DNA from: Streptomyces sp. RKAG290
GTDB taxonomy: Bacteria; Actinomycetota; Actinomycetes; Streptomycetales; Streptomycetaceae
Reading direction: 5' to 3'
DNA: 64,000 bases
NCBI RefSeq assembly: GCF_023701695.1
Contig: NZ_JAJOZC010000001.1
Coordinates: 5,765,894 to 5,829,893 of the forward strand
Part shown: positions 36,271-45,305 of the stretch, piece after piece
Layout of the letters: every line of letters begins with the position of its first letter
How positions within the stretch are numbered: the first letter of the stretch is position 1
Made by a program: the position numbers and the translations under genes
The notes under the pieces: generated by a model
Database searches by the model: none
What the model was told of the DNA's origin: nothing
What the model saw: the letters and a program-made list of their open reading frames with translations, nothing else

Positions 36271-37200
36271 GATGATGCCGTCCACGCCGAAGCCGGCCAC
36301 CCGCAGCGCGTGCGCCGCGTCGTTGACCGTCCACGCGTTCACCCGGAGCGGTTTGTGGTGCGGCCCCTTGAGCGCGTGCACCGCGGCCACGTACGCGCCG
36401 GAGATCGAGGTGTACGTCGGATTGATCTGGTCGGCGAACCCGGCGTACGAGGGCAGGTCGGCGACGGCCGGAGTGCCCAGGAAGCCCGTGGTGACGTCCG
36501 GACGCTCCTCGTGCACCTTGCGCACGCTGTCCGCGCCGAAGCTCTGGATCACGAGGCGGCCGCGGACGTGGCTCGGGTCGAGCCAGCCCTCCTCGCCCAG
36601 CACCTGCAGGGTCGCCCGCTCGATCCCCGGGTAGATCTCGGGGCTCTTGATCTCCAGGAGCAGGTTCTGACCGTTGTGCCCGAGCCGGTCCAGGTACTGG
36701 CGGAGCGTGGGCACCCGGACCCCGGCGTACTTGGCGCCGAACCAGCTTCCCGCGTCCAGCCGGGCGATCTCGGCGGCCGTGAAGTCCCTGACCGCCCACG
36801 GTGCGCGGTCAGGGAAGACCTCCTCCACATCGGTGGTCCGCTTCAGATCGGTGTCGTGCATGACCACGAGCACGCCGTCCCGGGTGAACTGGACGTCGTT
36901 CTCCACCCAGTCGAAGCCGAGGGCGTCGGCCTTGTCCACGGCCGCGAGAGTGTTCTCGGGGGCGTAGGCCGAAGCGCCCCGGTGGGCGAAGACGGCCGGG
37001 GCGGGGCCGCTCGCGGCCGGGGTCGCGGTTGCGGTGTCGTCTGCTGTCGTGCTCCGGGCCGCGACAGTGCGGGTCACTGCCGTGCTGCGCCCGGCTGCGG
37101 TGGTGTCCGTGCCTGGTGCGTCGGTGACCGACATCAGCAAAGTGCCGGCGCCCAGCAGGGCGGCGGCAGCGACGGAGGCAGTAGCGGTGCCTGCGTACAC
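36214..37200 (-). CDS. glpQ: secreted glycerophosphodiester phosphodiesterase
   Basis: A 328-residue GDPD protein. The GTG at 37200 has AAGGAG five bases upstream and gives a signal peptide (TASVAAAALLGAGTLLMSV). The catalytic domain opens FAHRGASAYAPENTLAAV (general acid-base HR and metal glutamate) and has VENDVQFTRDGVLVVMHDTDLKRTTD and LLLEIKSPE. It hydrolyses glycerophosphodiesters from lipids or teichoic acids outside the cell, yielding glycerol 3-phosphate. The last nineteen codons and the stop lie in the 73-bp duplication, which does not alter the protein. Confidence 0.9.
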   Translation of the reverse strand: MYAGTATASVAAAALLGAGTLLMSVTDAPGTDTTAAGRSTAVTRTVAARSTTADDTATATPAASGPAPAVFAHRGASAYAPENTLAAVDKADALGFDWVENDVQFTRDGVLVVMHDTDLKRTTDVEEVFPDRAPWAVRDFTAAEIARLDAGSWFGAKYAGVRVPTLRQYLDRLGHNGQNLLLEIKSPEIYPGIERATLQVLGEEGWLDPSHVRGRLVIQSFGADSVRKVHEERPDVTTGFLGTPAVADLPSYAGFADQINPTYTSISGAYVAAVHALKGPHHKPLRVNAWTVNDAAHALRVAGFGVDGIITNTPDVVRAATEVREATG

Positions 37201-37410
37201 GTGGACTCCTTGCGTCAGAGTTGCGGACGGCCCGAGAGTCCCAGCCGCCCCCGAACACGGGACGGGCGAAGGATGGCCACGATGTGAACGCACCCCGGGG
37301 ACCGGGTCACGGGCCGACAGCCCTGTCGATAAAATGGGGCTCTTCTGTTTGTCTGCCGGGCCTTGCGCCTTAGGGTCGTCCGCACCCGGGCTTCTGCGAA
37401 GGGCGTATGC

Positions 37411-38286
37411 ATGCAGGGCACAATCGACGGTTTCAGCTATGGGGTCGTGACCCCCGTCGCGTCGTTCCTCATGGCCTGTCTCGGCGCGGCACTGGGGCTG
37501 CGCTGCACCACCCGCTCGCTGCGCACGGAACGTTCCTTCAAGGCCGGCTGGCTGGGTCTCGGTGCCACCTCCATAGGCTCCGGAATCTGGACGATGCACT
37601 TCATCGGGATGATGGGTTTCTCCGTCGAGGAGGTACCGATCGCCTACGACAAGCCGGTCACGTTCGCCAGCCTCGCCGTCGCGATCGTCATGGTCGGTGT
37701 CGGGATCTTCCTTGTCGGGTACCGGGGCGCCACCCCGATGGCACTGGTGACGGGTGGCACGATCACCGGGCTCGGCGTGGCCACCATGCATTACCTCGGC
37801 ATGGCCGGTATGCGACTTGATGGGCAGTTCGAGTACGACACGGTCACCGTGTCGATCTCCGTCGTCATCGCCGTGGTCGCCTCGACCGCCGCGCTCTGGG
37901 CGGCCGTCTCCATCCACGGCTTCCTGCCCAGCCTCGGTGCCAGCGTCGTGATGGGCGTCGCCGTCAGCGGGATGCACTACACGGGCATGGCGGCCCTCCG
38001 GGTCCACCTGCACCCCGCCACGGCCACCGTCACCGGCTCGGGCGACAGCCCGACCGGCCTGCTCGTGCCCATGCTGATCGGCCCGGCCTGCTTCCTCGTG
38101 CTCGCCGCGGTCGTCGTGATGTTCGACCCGCTGGTGGTCATGGGGACCCCGGACTGGGACGACCCGGCGGCCGCCCGGGCCCCCGGAATCCCGGCCCAGC
38201 GCCAGGTCCCGCGGTTCGGCACGCACGCCGACCCGGCCTCGTTCCACTCCCAGCGCCGCGACCCCGTACCGCCCCAGGACTGGTGA
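37411..38286 (+). CDS. MHYT-domain integral membrane sensor protein
   Basis: A 291-residue protein with seven predicted helices and three copies of the M-H-Y-T signature: TMHFIGMMGF, TMHYLGMAGM and GMHYTGMAAL. MHYT domains are proposed to bind a metal, possibly copper, and to sense oxygen, CO or NO. Most family members carry a cytoplasmic signalling domain; here only a polar ~55-residue tail follows, so this is the stand-alone form. ATG 37411 has GAAGGG upstream. Confidence 0.88.
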   Translation: MQGTIDGFSYGVVTPVASFLMACLGAALGLRCTTRSLRTERSFKAGWLGLGATSIGSGIWTMHFIGMMGFSVEEVPIAYDKPVTFASLAVAIVMVGVGIFLVGYRGATPMALVTGGTITGLGVATMHYLGMAGMRLDGQFEYDTVTVSISVVIAVVASTAALWAAVSIHGFLPSLGASVVMGVAVSGMHYTGMAALRVHLHPATATVTGSGDSPTGLLVPMLIGPACFLVLAAVVVMFDPLVVMGTPDWDDPAAARAPGIPAQRQVPRFGTHADPASFHSQRRDPVPPQDW

Positions 38287-38348
38287 CCGGGGCCCGGCGC
38301 CGGCGCTGAGCCGGCCCCGTTGTCAGTGGGGGGTCGTACGGTGGTTGC

Positions 38349-40466
38349 ATGCGGCCCGTTTCGAAGATCGAACGTTCGGTGGCGCCTTTCGAGGTCGTCA
38401 GTCCCTACCAGCCCAGCGGCGACCAGCCGACAGCCATCGCCGACCTGGAGCGGCGCGTAAGGGCAGGTGAGAAGGATGTCGTGCTCCTCGGCGCGACCGG
38501 CACCGGAAAATCGGCGACCACCGCCTGGATGATCGAGAAGCTGCAGCGCCCCACCCTGGTGATGGCGCCCAACAAGACCCTCGCCGCCCAGCTGGCCAAC
38601 GAGTTCCGCGAGCTCCTGCCGAACAACGCCGTCGAGTACTTCGTCTCGTACTACGACTACTACCAGCCCGAGGCGTACGTCCCGCAGTCGGACACCTACA
38701 TCGAGAAGGACTCCTCGATCAACGAGGAGGTCGAGCGGCTGCGCCACTCCGCGACGAATTCGCTGCTCACCCGGCGTGACGTCGTGGTCGTCGCCTCCGT
38801 CTCCTGCATCTACGGCCTCGGTACGCCGCAGGAGTACGTGGACCGGATGGTCCAGCTCAAGGTGGGCGACGAGATCGACCGCGACCAGCTGCTGCGCCGC
38901 TTCGTGGAGATCCAGTACAGCCGGAACGACCTGGCCTTCGCCCGCGGCACCTTCCGGGTGCGCGGCGACACCATCGAGATCTTCCCGGTCTACGAGGAGC
39001 TCGCCGTCCGCATCGAGATGTTCGGTGACGAGATCGAGGCGCTCTCCACCCTCCACCCGCTCACCGGCGAGGTCATCAGCGAGGACGCGTCGCTCCACGT
39101 CTTCCCCGCCAGCCACTACGTGGCCGGACCCGAGCGCCTGGAGAAGGCCGTCGGCGGCATCGAGAAGGAGCTGGAGCAGCGGCTGGCCGAGCTGGAGAAG
39201 CAGGGCAAGATGCTGGAGGCCCAGCGGCTGCGGATGCGCACCACGTACGACATCGAGATGCTGCGCCAGATCGGCACCTGCTCAGGCGTCGAGAACTACT
39301 CGATGCACTTCGACGACCGCACCCCCGGCACCGCGCCCAACACCCTCCTCGACTACTTCCCCGAGGACTTCCTCCTCGTGCTCGACGAGTCGCACGTCAC
39401 CGTGCCGCAGATCGGCGCGATGTACGAGGGCGACGCCTCCCGCAAGCGGACCCTCGTCGACCACGGCTTCCGGCTGCCGTCCGCCCTGGACAACCGCCCG
39501 CTGAAGTGGGAGGAGTTCCTCGGCCGGATCAACCAGACGGTCTACCTCTCCGCCACCCCCGGCAAGTACGAGCTGTCCCGGGGCGACGGTTTCGTGGAGC
39601 AGATCATCCGCCCCACCGGTCTCGTCGACCCGGAGATCGTCGTCAAGCCCACCGAGGGCCAGATCGACGACCTGGTGCACGAGATCCGCAAGCGCACCGA
39701 GAAGGACGAGCGGGTCCTGGTCACCACCCTCACCAAGAAGATGTCGGAGGACCTCACCGACTACTTCCTGGAGCTCGGCATCCAGGTCCGCTACCTCCAC
39801 AGCGACGTCGACACCCTGCGCCGCATCGAGCTGCTGCGCGAGCTGCGCTCCGGCGAGTACGACGTCCTGGTCGGCATCAACCTGCTGCGTGAGGGACTCG
39901 ACCTTCCCGAGGTGTCGCTCGTGGCCATCCTCGACGCCGACAAGCAGGGCTTCCTGCGCTCGGGCACCTCGCTGATCCAGACCATCGGACGCGCCGCCCG
40001 TAACGTGTCCGGGCAGGTCCATATGTACGCGGACAAGATCACCCCGGCGATGGCCCAGGCCATCGACGAGACCAACCGCCGCCGTGAGAAGCAGATCGCC
40101 TACAACACCGAGCGCGGCCTGGACCCGCAGCCGCTGCGCAAGAAGATCAACGACATCGTCGCGACGATCGCCCGCGAGGAGGTCGACACCGAGCAGCTCC
40201 TCGGCACCGGCTACCGCCAGGCGAAGGGCGCCAAGGCGCCCGTGCCCACGCTCGGCGTCAAGGCCGGTTCCGCGAAGGGCAAGAAGGACGGTGCCGTGGT
40301 CACCGACCGTCCGGCCACCGAGCTCGCCGGGATCATCGAGGAGATGACCGACCGGATGCGCGCGGCCGCCGCGGACCTGCAGTTCGAGGTGGCCGCCCGA
40401 CTGCGCGACGAGGTGGGGGAGTTGAAGAAGGAGCTGCGGCAGATGCGTGAGGCGGGCCTGGCCTGA
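38349..40466 (+). CDS. uvrB: excinuclease ABC subunit UvrB
   Basis: A 705-residue UvrB. Walker A GATGTGKSATTAW, the beta-hairpin SYYDYYQPEAYVP that probes the DNA, LLVLDESHVTVPQIG (DESH box) and helicase motifs VLVTTLTKKMSEDL and QTIGRAARNVSGQVHMYAD are all present. The C-terminal UVR domain (FEVAARLRDEVGELKKELRQM) binds UvrC. UvrB receives damage from UvrA and guides UvrC incision. The frame is intact, in contrast to uvrA and uvrC in this window. Confidence 0.98.
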   Translation: MRPVSKIERSVAPFEVVSPYQPSGDQPTAIADLERRVRAGEKDVVLLGATGTGKSATTAWMIEKLQRPTLVMAPNKTLAAQLANEFRELLPNNAVEYFVSYYDYYQPEAYVPQSDTYIEKDSSINEEVERLRHSATNSLLTRRDVVVVASVSCIYGLGTPQEYVDRMVQLKVGDEIDRDQLLRRFVEIQYSRNDLAFARGTFRVRGDTIEIFPVYEELAVRIEMFGDEIEALSTLHPLTGEVISEDASLHVFPASHYVAGPERLEKAVGGIEKELEQRLAELEKQGKMLEAQRLRMRTTYDIEMLRQIGTCSGVENYSMHFDDRTPGTAPNTLLDYFPEDFLLVLDESHVTVPQIGAMYEGDASRKRTLVDHGFRLPSALDNRPLKWEEFLGRINQTVYLSATPGKYELSRGDGFVEQIIRPTGLVDPEIVVKPTEGQIDDLVHEIRKRTEKDERVLVTTLTKKMSEDLTDYFLELGIQVRYLHSDVDTLRRIELLRELRSGEYDVLVGINLLREGLDLPEVSLVAILDADKQGFLRSGTSLIQTIGRAARNVSGQVHMYADKITPAMAQAIDETNRRREKQIAYNTERGLDPQPLRKKINDIVATIAREEVDTEQLLGTGYRQAKGAKAPVPTLGVKAGSAKGKKDGAVVTDRPATELAGIIEEMTDRMRAAAADLQFEVAARLRDEVGELKKELRQMREAGLA

Positions 40467-40596
40467 CCCACCGCCGGGTGTGTGTTGCAAGACCGACACA
40501 AAAGGTCTCCGAGCGGCTGCGCCGGCGGCGCGACTGCATAGGGTTCGGGGAAGCCGCGCAAGGACGGTTGCGGGGAAAGCGGAGAGGGGACAGCGC

Positions 40597-41175
40597 GTGA
40601 CGGTCAACATGACCAAGGGTCAGGCCATCAGCCTGCAGAAGAGCGACGGGGGGACCCTGACCGCGGTACGGATGGGGCTCGGCTGGCAGGCGGCGCCGCG
40701 CCGCGGCCTGTTCGGTTCACGCACCCGGGAGATCGACCTGGACGCCTCGGCGGTCCTGTTCGCCGACAAGCAGCCGGTCGACGTCGTCTTCTTCCGGCAC
40801 CTCGTCAGCGACGACGGCTCGGTCAAGCACACCGGGGACAACCTGGTCGGCGGCGCCGGCTCGGGCGGCGACGACGAGGCGATCCTCGTCGACCTCCAGC
40901 GGGTCCCGGTCCACATCGACCAGATCGTCTTCACGGTGAACTCCTTCACCGGCCAGACGTTCCAGGAGGTGCAGAACGCCTTCTGCCGCATCGTGGACGA
41001 GACCAACGGCCAGGAACTCGCCCGCTACACACTGGACGGCGGCGGACAGTACACCGCCCAGATCATGGCGAAGGTGCACCGCTCGGGGAACGGCTGGCAG
41101 ATGACCGCCATCGGCACCCCCGCCAACGGCCGCACCTTCCAGGACCTCATGCCGGCGATCCTGCCGCACCTGTAG
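40597..41175 (+). CDS. TerD family protein
   Basis: A 192-residue TerD domain: MTKGQAISLQKSDGGTLTAVRMGLGW, then REIDLDASAVLFADKQPVDVVFF, GDDEAILVDLQRVPVHIDQIVFTVN and a final GNGWQMTAIGTPANG. TerD proteins have a double beta-sandwich that binds calcium and belong to the tellurite/stress (Ter) system, thought to act at the membrane with TerC. The GTG at 40597 follows GGAGAGGGGA. A second TerD-containing gene and a TerC gene follow on the same strand. Confidence 0.9.
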   Translation: MTVNMTKGQAISLQKSDGGTLTAVRMGLGWQAAPRRGLFGSRTREIDLDASAVLFADKQPVDVVFFRHLVSDDGSVKHTGDNLVGGAGSGGDDEAILVDLQRVPVHIDQIVFTVNSFTGQTFQEVQNAFCRIVDETNGQELARYTLDGGGQYTAQIMAKVHRSGNGWQMTAIGTPANGRTFQDLMPAILPHL

Positions 41176-41209
41176 GCAGAGCCGGACCGGCCGGTCCGCA
41201 TCGGTACGC

Positions 41210-41243
41210 GCAGCTCCCGGAGGCATCGGCCGCCGGGAGCTGC
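41210..41243 (+). terminator. hairpin after the first TerD gene
   Basis: A perfect 11-bp stem (41210-41220 with 41233-41243) lies 34 bases past the stop and could reduce transcription into the next gene. Confidence 0.55.
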
Positions 41244-41347
41244 ACCGCATCGCAGCACCTGGCAGCACGCATGACACGGCGCCGGACGGTGCCGCACCGA
41301 ACACCGCACCGCAGCGCGCGGCGGCAACTCGTCGAGGGGACAGGGCA

Positions 41348-43291
41348 ATGACGGCCGAGCTGGTCCGGGGGCAGAACCACACCTTGCCCCAGACCCGTCT
41401 GGAGATCCGGGTATCGGCCGGCGCACCCGTCGTGGCCGGCGCCACGCTCGGCGACGAGCGCGGCACCGTGCACGGCGTCGAGTGGATCGCCCACCCCGGA
41501 TCACCGCAGCTGCCAGGGCTGGAGGTGTCCAGGCAGGCCGCGGCCGACCACCGGCTCGCCGTCGACCTCGATGCCCTGCCCGACGAGGTGCACCGGCTCA
41601 CGGTGCTGCTGGCCCTGCCGCTGGAGGTGGGCGGCCCGACCCGGTTCGGTGCCGTGGCCTCGCCCTTCGTCGCGGTCACCGGACTCGACGGCACCGAGAT
41701 CGCCACCTTCACCCTGACCGGCCTGGACACCGAGTCCGCGGTCGCCGCGCTGGAGATCTACCGGAGACAGGGCGGCTGGAAGGTCCGCGCGGTCGGCCAG
41801 GGCTATGCGGGCGGGCTCGCCGCGATGCTCGCCGACCAGGGCGTGGAGCGGGCGGCCGAGCTGGCCGGGTCGATCCAGGAGGCGGTCGCCGGCGGGATGG
41901 CCCGCACCGTGGCGCCGCCGCCGCCCCGCACCCCGGAGGGCGAGCGGGTCAGGCACGCCGGGGGCCCCGTGCCGGCCCCGGGCGACGGGCAGCCGCCTGC
42001 CATGCCGCCGGTCACCCCGCAGCCCGAGCAGCTGGCCGAGCCCGCGGCGCCGCAGACCGCCCAGGGCGGCCCCATCGACTACGCGCACCCCCGCCGCCAG
42101 GCCGCCGCGCCCCCGCCGCCCCCGCCCGCCGCGCCGCCCGCCGAACCCGGACAGCCGGCCCTGCCCGTGGCCGGGGACGCCACCGGATGGTCCATGGACG
42201 AGCGCCTCTACAACCAGGTCTGGGGGATGTTCGAGGACCTGGCCAGGGCCGTCGCCGCCTACCGCAGCGCCGTCGACTTCGCCGAGTCCCGGATGGACCA
42301 GGAGCTGGAACGGACCCTGTCCGACCCGCGCAGCCGGATCGGCGGCGCCGGCGACCGGGCCCGTGAGCAGGCCCGCGCCAAGCGCGACGAGCTGGCCGGC
42401 CGGGCCCGCGAGGCGCTGGACCGCGACCTCGCCCAGCTGGCCGCCGAATCCGCCGTCGTGGAACCCGCGCTCCCCGCCCCGTACGCGGGCTGGGACAACC
42501 CCGTCTGGCACGCCTACCGCGTCCCGATGGAGATCCCGATGGCGCTGCGGATCGGCGACCTGCACCTGCCGGAGAGCGCGGCCCTGCGCATCCCGCTGCT
42601 CGTGCGGCTGCCGCTGGAGCGCGGGATATGGATCGACAGCGGGCGTACGGCCTCCGAGGCCGCCGCCCTCACGGACACCGACCAGCTGCGCAGGCTGGCC
42701 ATGGAGAGCGCGGTCCTGCACGCCGCCCGGCTGCTGGCCGTCTACCCGGCGGGCGAGTTCGCGGTGCACGTCATCGACCCCGCGGGCGCCGCCGCCACGG
42801 CGCTCGCCCCACTGGTCCGCTCCGGGGTGCTCGCGGGGCCGCCGGCATCCGGCGCCGGGGGAGTCTCCTCGGTCCTCGCCCAGCTCACCCGGCGGGTCGA
42901 TCTGGTGCAGATGGCGATCCGGGCCGGTGCCGCCGATTCGCTCCCGCCGGACCTGGACCCGGCCGAGCAGCTGCTGATCGTCAACGACTTCCCGCACGGC
43001 TTCGACGACCGTGCCGTCACCCAGCTGCGCTACCTCGCCGACGAGGGACCCTCCGTCGGCGTCCATCTCCTGATGGTCGCGGACCGGGAGGACGCCTCCG
43101 CGTACGGGCCGGTGCTCGACCCGCTGTGGCGGTCCCTGCTCCGGATCACCCCGATCGCCGACGACCATCTGGCCGACCCCTGGGTCGGCCACGCCTGGAC
43201 GTACGAGCCGCCGCGGACACCCGTCGGCAGCAGCGTCCTCGAACTGGTGCTCGCCCAGGTGGCCGCCGCCCGCCGCACCGGAGGGCGCTGA
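41348..43291 (+). CDS. TerD-domain protein fused to a coiled-coil and ATPase-like C-terminal region
   Basis: A 647-residue multidomain protein. Residues ~1-160 are a TerD domain (ELVRGQNHTLPQTRLEIRVSAG...GGWKVRAVGQGYAGGLAAML). A Pro/Ala-rich linker (~190-280) with a PPPPPPAAPP run follows, then an Arg/Glu/Ala-rich helical coil (~285-375). The last ~260 residues resemble a degenerate FtsK/STAND-type nucleotide-binding domain (RIGDLHLPESAALRIPLLVR; EQLLIVNDFPHGFDDRAVTQLRYLADEGPS in part), but I see no clear Walker A. It is probably a scaffold of a Ter-type stress system. ATG 41348 follows GAGGGGACAGG. Confidence 0.75.
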   Translation: MTAELVRGQNHTLPQTRLEIRVSAGAPVVAGATLGDERGTVHGVEWIAHPGSPQLPGLEVSRQAAADHRLAVDLDALPDEVHRLTVLLALPLEVGGPTRFGAVASPFVAVTGLDGTEIATFTLTGLDTESAVAALEIYRRQGGWKVRAVGQGYAGGLAAMLADQGVERAAELAGSIQEAVAGGMARTVAPPPPRTPEGERVRHAGGPVPAPGDGQPPAMPPVTPQPEQLAEPAAPQTAQGGPIDYAHPRRQAAAPPPPPPAAPPAEPGQPALPVAGDATGWSMDERLYNQVWGMFEDLARAVAAYRSAVDFAESRMDQELERTLSDPRSRIGGAGDRAREQARAKRDELAGRAREALDRDLAQLAAESAVVEPALPAPYAGWDNPVWHAYRVPMEIPMALRIGDLHLPESAALRIPLLVRLPLERGIWIDSGRTASEAAALTDTDQLRRLAMESAVLHAARLLAVYPAGEFAVHVIDPAGAAATALAPLVRSGVLAGPPASGAGGVSSVLAQLTRRVDLVQMAIRAGAADSLPPDLDPAEQLLIVNDFPHGFDDRAVTQLRYLADEGPSVGVHLLMVADREDASAYGPVLDPLWRSLLRITPIADDHLADPWVGHAWTYEPPRTPVGSSVLELVLAQVAAARRTGGR

Positions 43292-43392
43292 CCCTCCTCA
43301 CCTGCTCGACGCAACGGCCTCGACCTGCGCTCTTGGGGCTTCTTTACCCTCGCCTTTACCTTTCCTTGGTATTCCCTGTACTGTTCTTTGGG

Positions 43393-43500
43393 CGGAGGGG
43401 AGTACTCCCATCGCGGCGTGCCCGTCAGTACGGACTGTGACCGGTCCCGGGGCGCCGGCCCAGGCGCGCATCCCGTGCGCCCGAGTGGAAGAGACCTCCG
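43393..43500 (+). ncRNA. yybP-ykoY (manganese) riboswitch upstream of the TerC gene
   Basis: The 5' strand CGGAGG (43393-43398) of helix P1 runs straight into the conserved GGGGAGTA. CCGTCAGTACGG, a central GC-rich helix (GGGCGC...GCGCCC) and the conserved 3' GAGACCT follow, and CCTCCG (43495-43500) closes P1. These are the hallmarks of the Mn2+-sensing yybP-ykoY family, which commonly controls TerC/Alx-type and other Mn exporters. The assignment is by eye. Confidence 0.8.
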
Positions 43501-43543
43501 GCAGCGACGACGCTGATCAGTAGCCGTAGCGAACTGCCGGAGG
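43495..43543 (+). promoter_or_regulatory. riboswitch expression platform masking the terC ribosome-binding site
   Basis: CCTCCGGCAG (43495-43504) is perfectly complementary to CTGCCGGAGG (43534-43543), whose GGAGG is the terC Shine-Dalgarno, four bases before GTG 43548. The CCTCCG part also pairs with CGGAGG of P1, so the two helices are mutually exclusive. Confidence 0.75.
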
Positions 43544-43547
43544 CGCA

Positions 43548-44561
43548 GTGGACGTTTCATGGACCCTCTGGGCGCTGACCATTCTTGGTCTGTGCGCCCT
43601 CATCGCCGTCGACTTCTTCATCGGGCGCAAGCCTCATGACGTGTCGACCAAGGAAGCCGGGATCTGGTCGATCGTCTGGATCGCGCTGGCCGCCCTCTTC
43701 GGGCTCGGACTGCTCGTCTTCGGCGAGAGCCAGGCATCGGGTGAGTTCTTCGCCGGCTTCATCACCGAGAAATCGCTGAGCGTCGACAACCTCTTCGTCT
43801 TCGTGCTGATCATGGCGAAGTTCTCGGTGCCCTCCCACCTCCAGCAGCGGGTGCTGCTCTTCGGCGTGCTGATCGCACTGGTGCTGCGGGCGGTCTTCAT
43901 CGCCGCCGGCGCAGCGGTGATCGCCAACTTCTCGTGGGTCTTCTACATCTTCGGCGCGTTCCTGATCTTCACCGCCTGGAAGCTCATCCAGGAGGCGCGG
44001 GCCGACGAGGAGGAAGAGGAGTTCGAGGAGAACAGGCTCCTCAAGACGATCGAGCGCCGCTTCGGCGTCGCCGACCGGTACCACGGCACCAAGCTGTTCA
44101 TCCGCAACAACGGCAAGCGCGTCCTGACCCCCCTGATGGTCGTCATGCTGGCCATCGGCACCACGGACGTGCTGTTCGCGCTGGACTCCATCCCCGCGAT
44201 CTTCGGCCTGACCCAGGACCCGTACATCGTGTTCACCGCCAACGCCTTCGCCCTGATGGGCCTGCGGCAGCTGTACTTCCTGATCGGCGGCCTGCTCAAG
44301 AAGCTGGTGCACCTCAGCTACGGGCTCTCGGTCATCCTCGGCTTCATCGGCGTGAAGCTGGTGCTGCACGCCCTGCACGAGTCCGGGGTGCACGTCCCCG
44401 AGATCTCCATCCCGGTCTCGCTGGGTGTCATCTGCGGCGTCCTGGTGATCACCACGATCACCAGCCTCCTCGCCAACAAGAAGACGGCCGAGGCCGAGGC
44501 CGCCGCGGAGGCGGGGAAGGCCGAGGACGGGGCGGACAGGGGTGCCGGTATAGACGCCTGA
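43548..44561 (+). CDS. TerC family integral membrane protein
   Basis: A 337-residue membrane protein with about nine helices. Family marks are IAVDFFIGRKPHDVSTKEAGIW, LSVDNLFVFVLIMAKFSVP, the charged cytoplasmic loop EARADEEEEEFEENRLLKT and FALDSIPAIFGLTQDPYIVFTANAFA (in part). The paired aspartates in the membrane (SVDNL, ALDSIP) are characteristic. TerC proteins are connected to tellurite resistance, and several (Alx, MeeF/MeeY) export manganese to metallate secreted enzymes. The riboswitch upstream makes Mn2+ export the best guess here. A Lys/Glu/Ala-rich tail ends the protein. Confidence 0.92.
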   Translation: MDVSWTLWALTILGLCALIAVDFFIGRKPHDVSTKEAGIWSIVWIALAALFGLGLLVFGESQASGEFFAGFITEKSLSVDNLFVFVLIMAKFSVPSHLQQRVLLFGVLIALVLRAVFIAAGAAVIANFSWVFYIFGAFLIFTAWKLIQEARADEEEEEFEENRLLKTIERRFGVADRYHGTKLFIRNNGKRVLTPLMVVMLAIGTTDVLFALDSIPAIFGLTQDPYIVFTANAFALMGLRQLYFLIGGLLKKLVHLSYGLSVILGFIGVKLVLHALHESGVHVPEISIPVSLGVICGVLVITTITSLLANKKTAEAEAAAEAGKAEDGADRGAGIDA

Positions 44562-44593
44562 ACCGGCCCTCAGGCCCGGCGGAGCCTGCGGTG

Positions 44594-44636
44594 CGGCCCC
44601 GGTGACACCCGCTGTGCGGGCCCGTCACCGGGGCCG
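44594..44636. terminator. terminator after terC
   Basis: A 13-bp outer stem (44594-44606 with 44624-44636) contains a smaller CCCGC/GCGGG inner stem and lies between the convergent terC and MBL genes. Confidence 0.8.
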
Positions 44637-44638
44637 TT

Positions 44639-45295
44639 TCACCAGCCGCGGGCCCGCCACACGGGCAGCTGCGGGCGCTCGTCGCCCAGCGTGGTGTCGT
44701 GGCCGTGGCCCGGGTAGACCCAGGTCTCGTCGGGCAGCGTGGCGAAGAGCTTGGTCTCCACGTCGTGCAGCAGGCTCGCGAATGCCGCGGAGTCGTCGAA
44801 CGTGTTGCCGACGCCGCCCGGGAAGAGGCAGTCCCCGGTGAACAGGTGCGGAGCGCCGTGCGGGTCGTCGTAGACGAGGGCGATCGAACCCGGGGTGTGC
44901 CCGGTCAGATGGCGTGCGGTCAGTGCGACCTGTCCGACCCGGACGGTGTCGTTGTCCTCGACGAGCACGTCGGTCGGGACCGGAATTCCCTCGGCGTCGT
45001 GGCGCCCGGCGTACGTACGCGCGCCGGTGGCCGCCACGACCTCGCCCAGCGCCTGCCAGTGGTCGCCGTGCCGGTGGGTGGTGACGACCGAGGCGATCGA
45101 GTCGTCACCGATCAGCTGCAGCAGGGTCCCGGCCTCGTTGGCCGCGTCGATCAGGAGCTGCTCGCCGGTGGCCCGGCAGCGCAGCAGATAGGCGTTGTTG
45201 TTCATCGGGCCGACGGCGACCTTGGAGATCATCAGATCCGTCAGCTCGTGTACGTCCGCCCGCCCGCCGACCTTGACCGCTCCGCTGTACGTCAT
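44639..45295 (-). CDS. MBL-fold metallo-hydrolase
   Basis: A 218-residue glyoxalase II-like metallo-beta-lactamase protein. The metal site THRHGDHW (H-x-H-x-D-H, residues ~73-80), the later histidine in LTGHTPGSIALV, the aspartate in LFTGDCLFPGGVGN and the final histidine in VYPGHGHDTTLG are all present. It probably hydrolyses a thioester such as an S-acyl-mycothiol; the mycothiol-dependent gene directly upstream on the same strand supports that. The exact substrate is not established by sequence. Confidence 0.85.
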   Translation of the reverse strand: MTYSGAVKVGGRADVHELTDLMISKVAVGPMNNNAYLLRCRATGEQLLIDAANEAGTLLQLIGDDSIASVVTTHRHGDHWQALGEVVAATGARTYAGRHDAEGIPVPTDVLVEDNDTVRVGQVALTARHLTGHTPGSIALVYDDPHGAPHLFTGDCLFPGGVGNTFDDSAAFASLLHDVETKLFATLPDETWVYPGHGHDTTLGDERPQLPVWRARGW

Positions 45296-45305
45296 GCGCC
45301 TCAGC

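Noticed and set aside
38362..38378. CGAACGTTCG palindrome in the first codons of uvrB as a LexA box
   Set aside because: The actinobacterial LexA box needs a four-base gap between CGAAC and GTTCG; here the halves touch, and the site is inside codons. No SOS box was found for uvrB, uvrA or uvrC.
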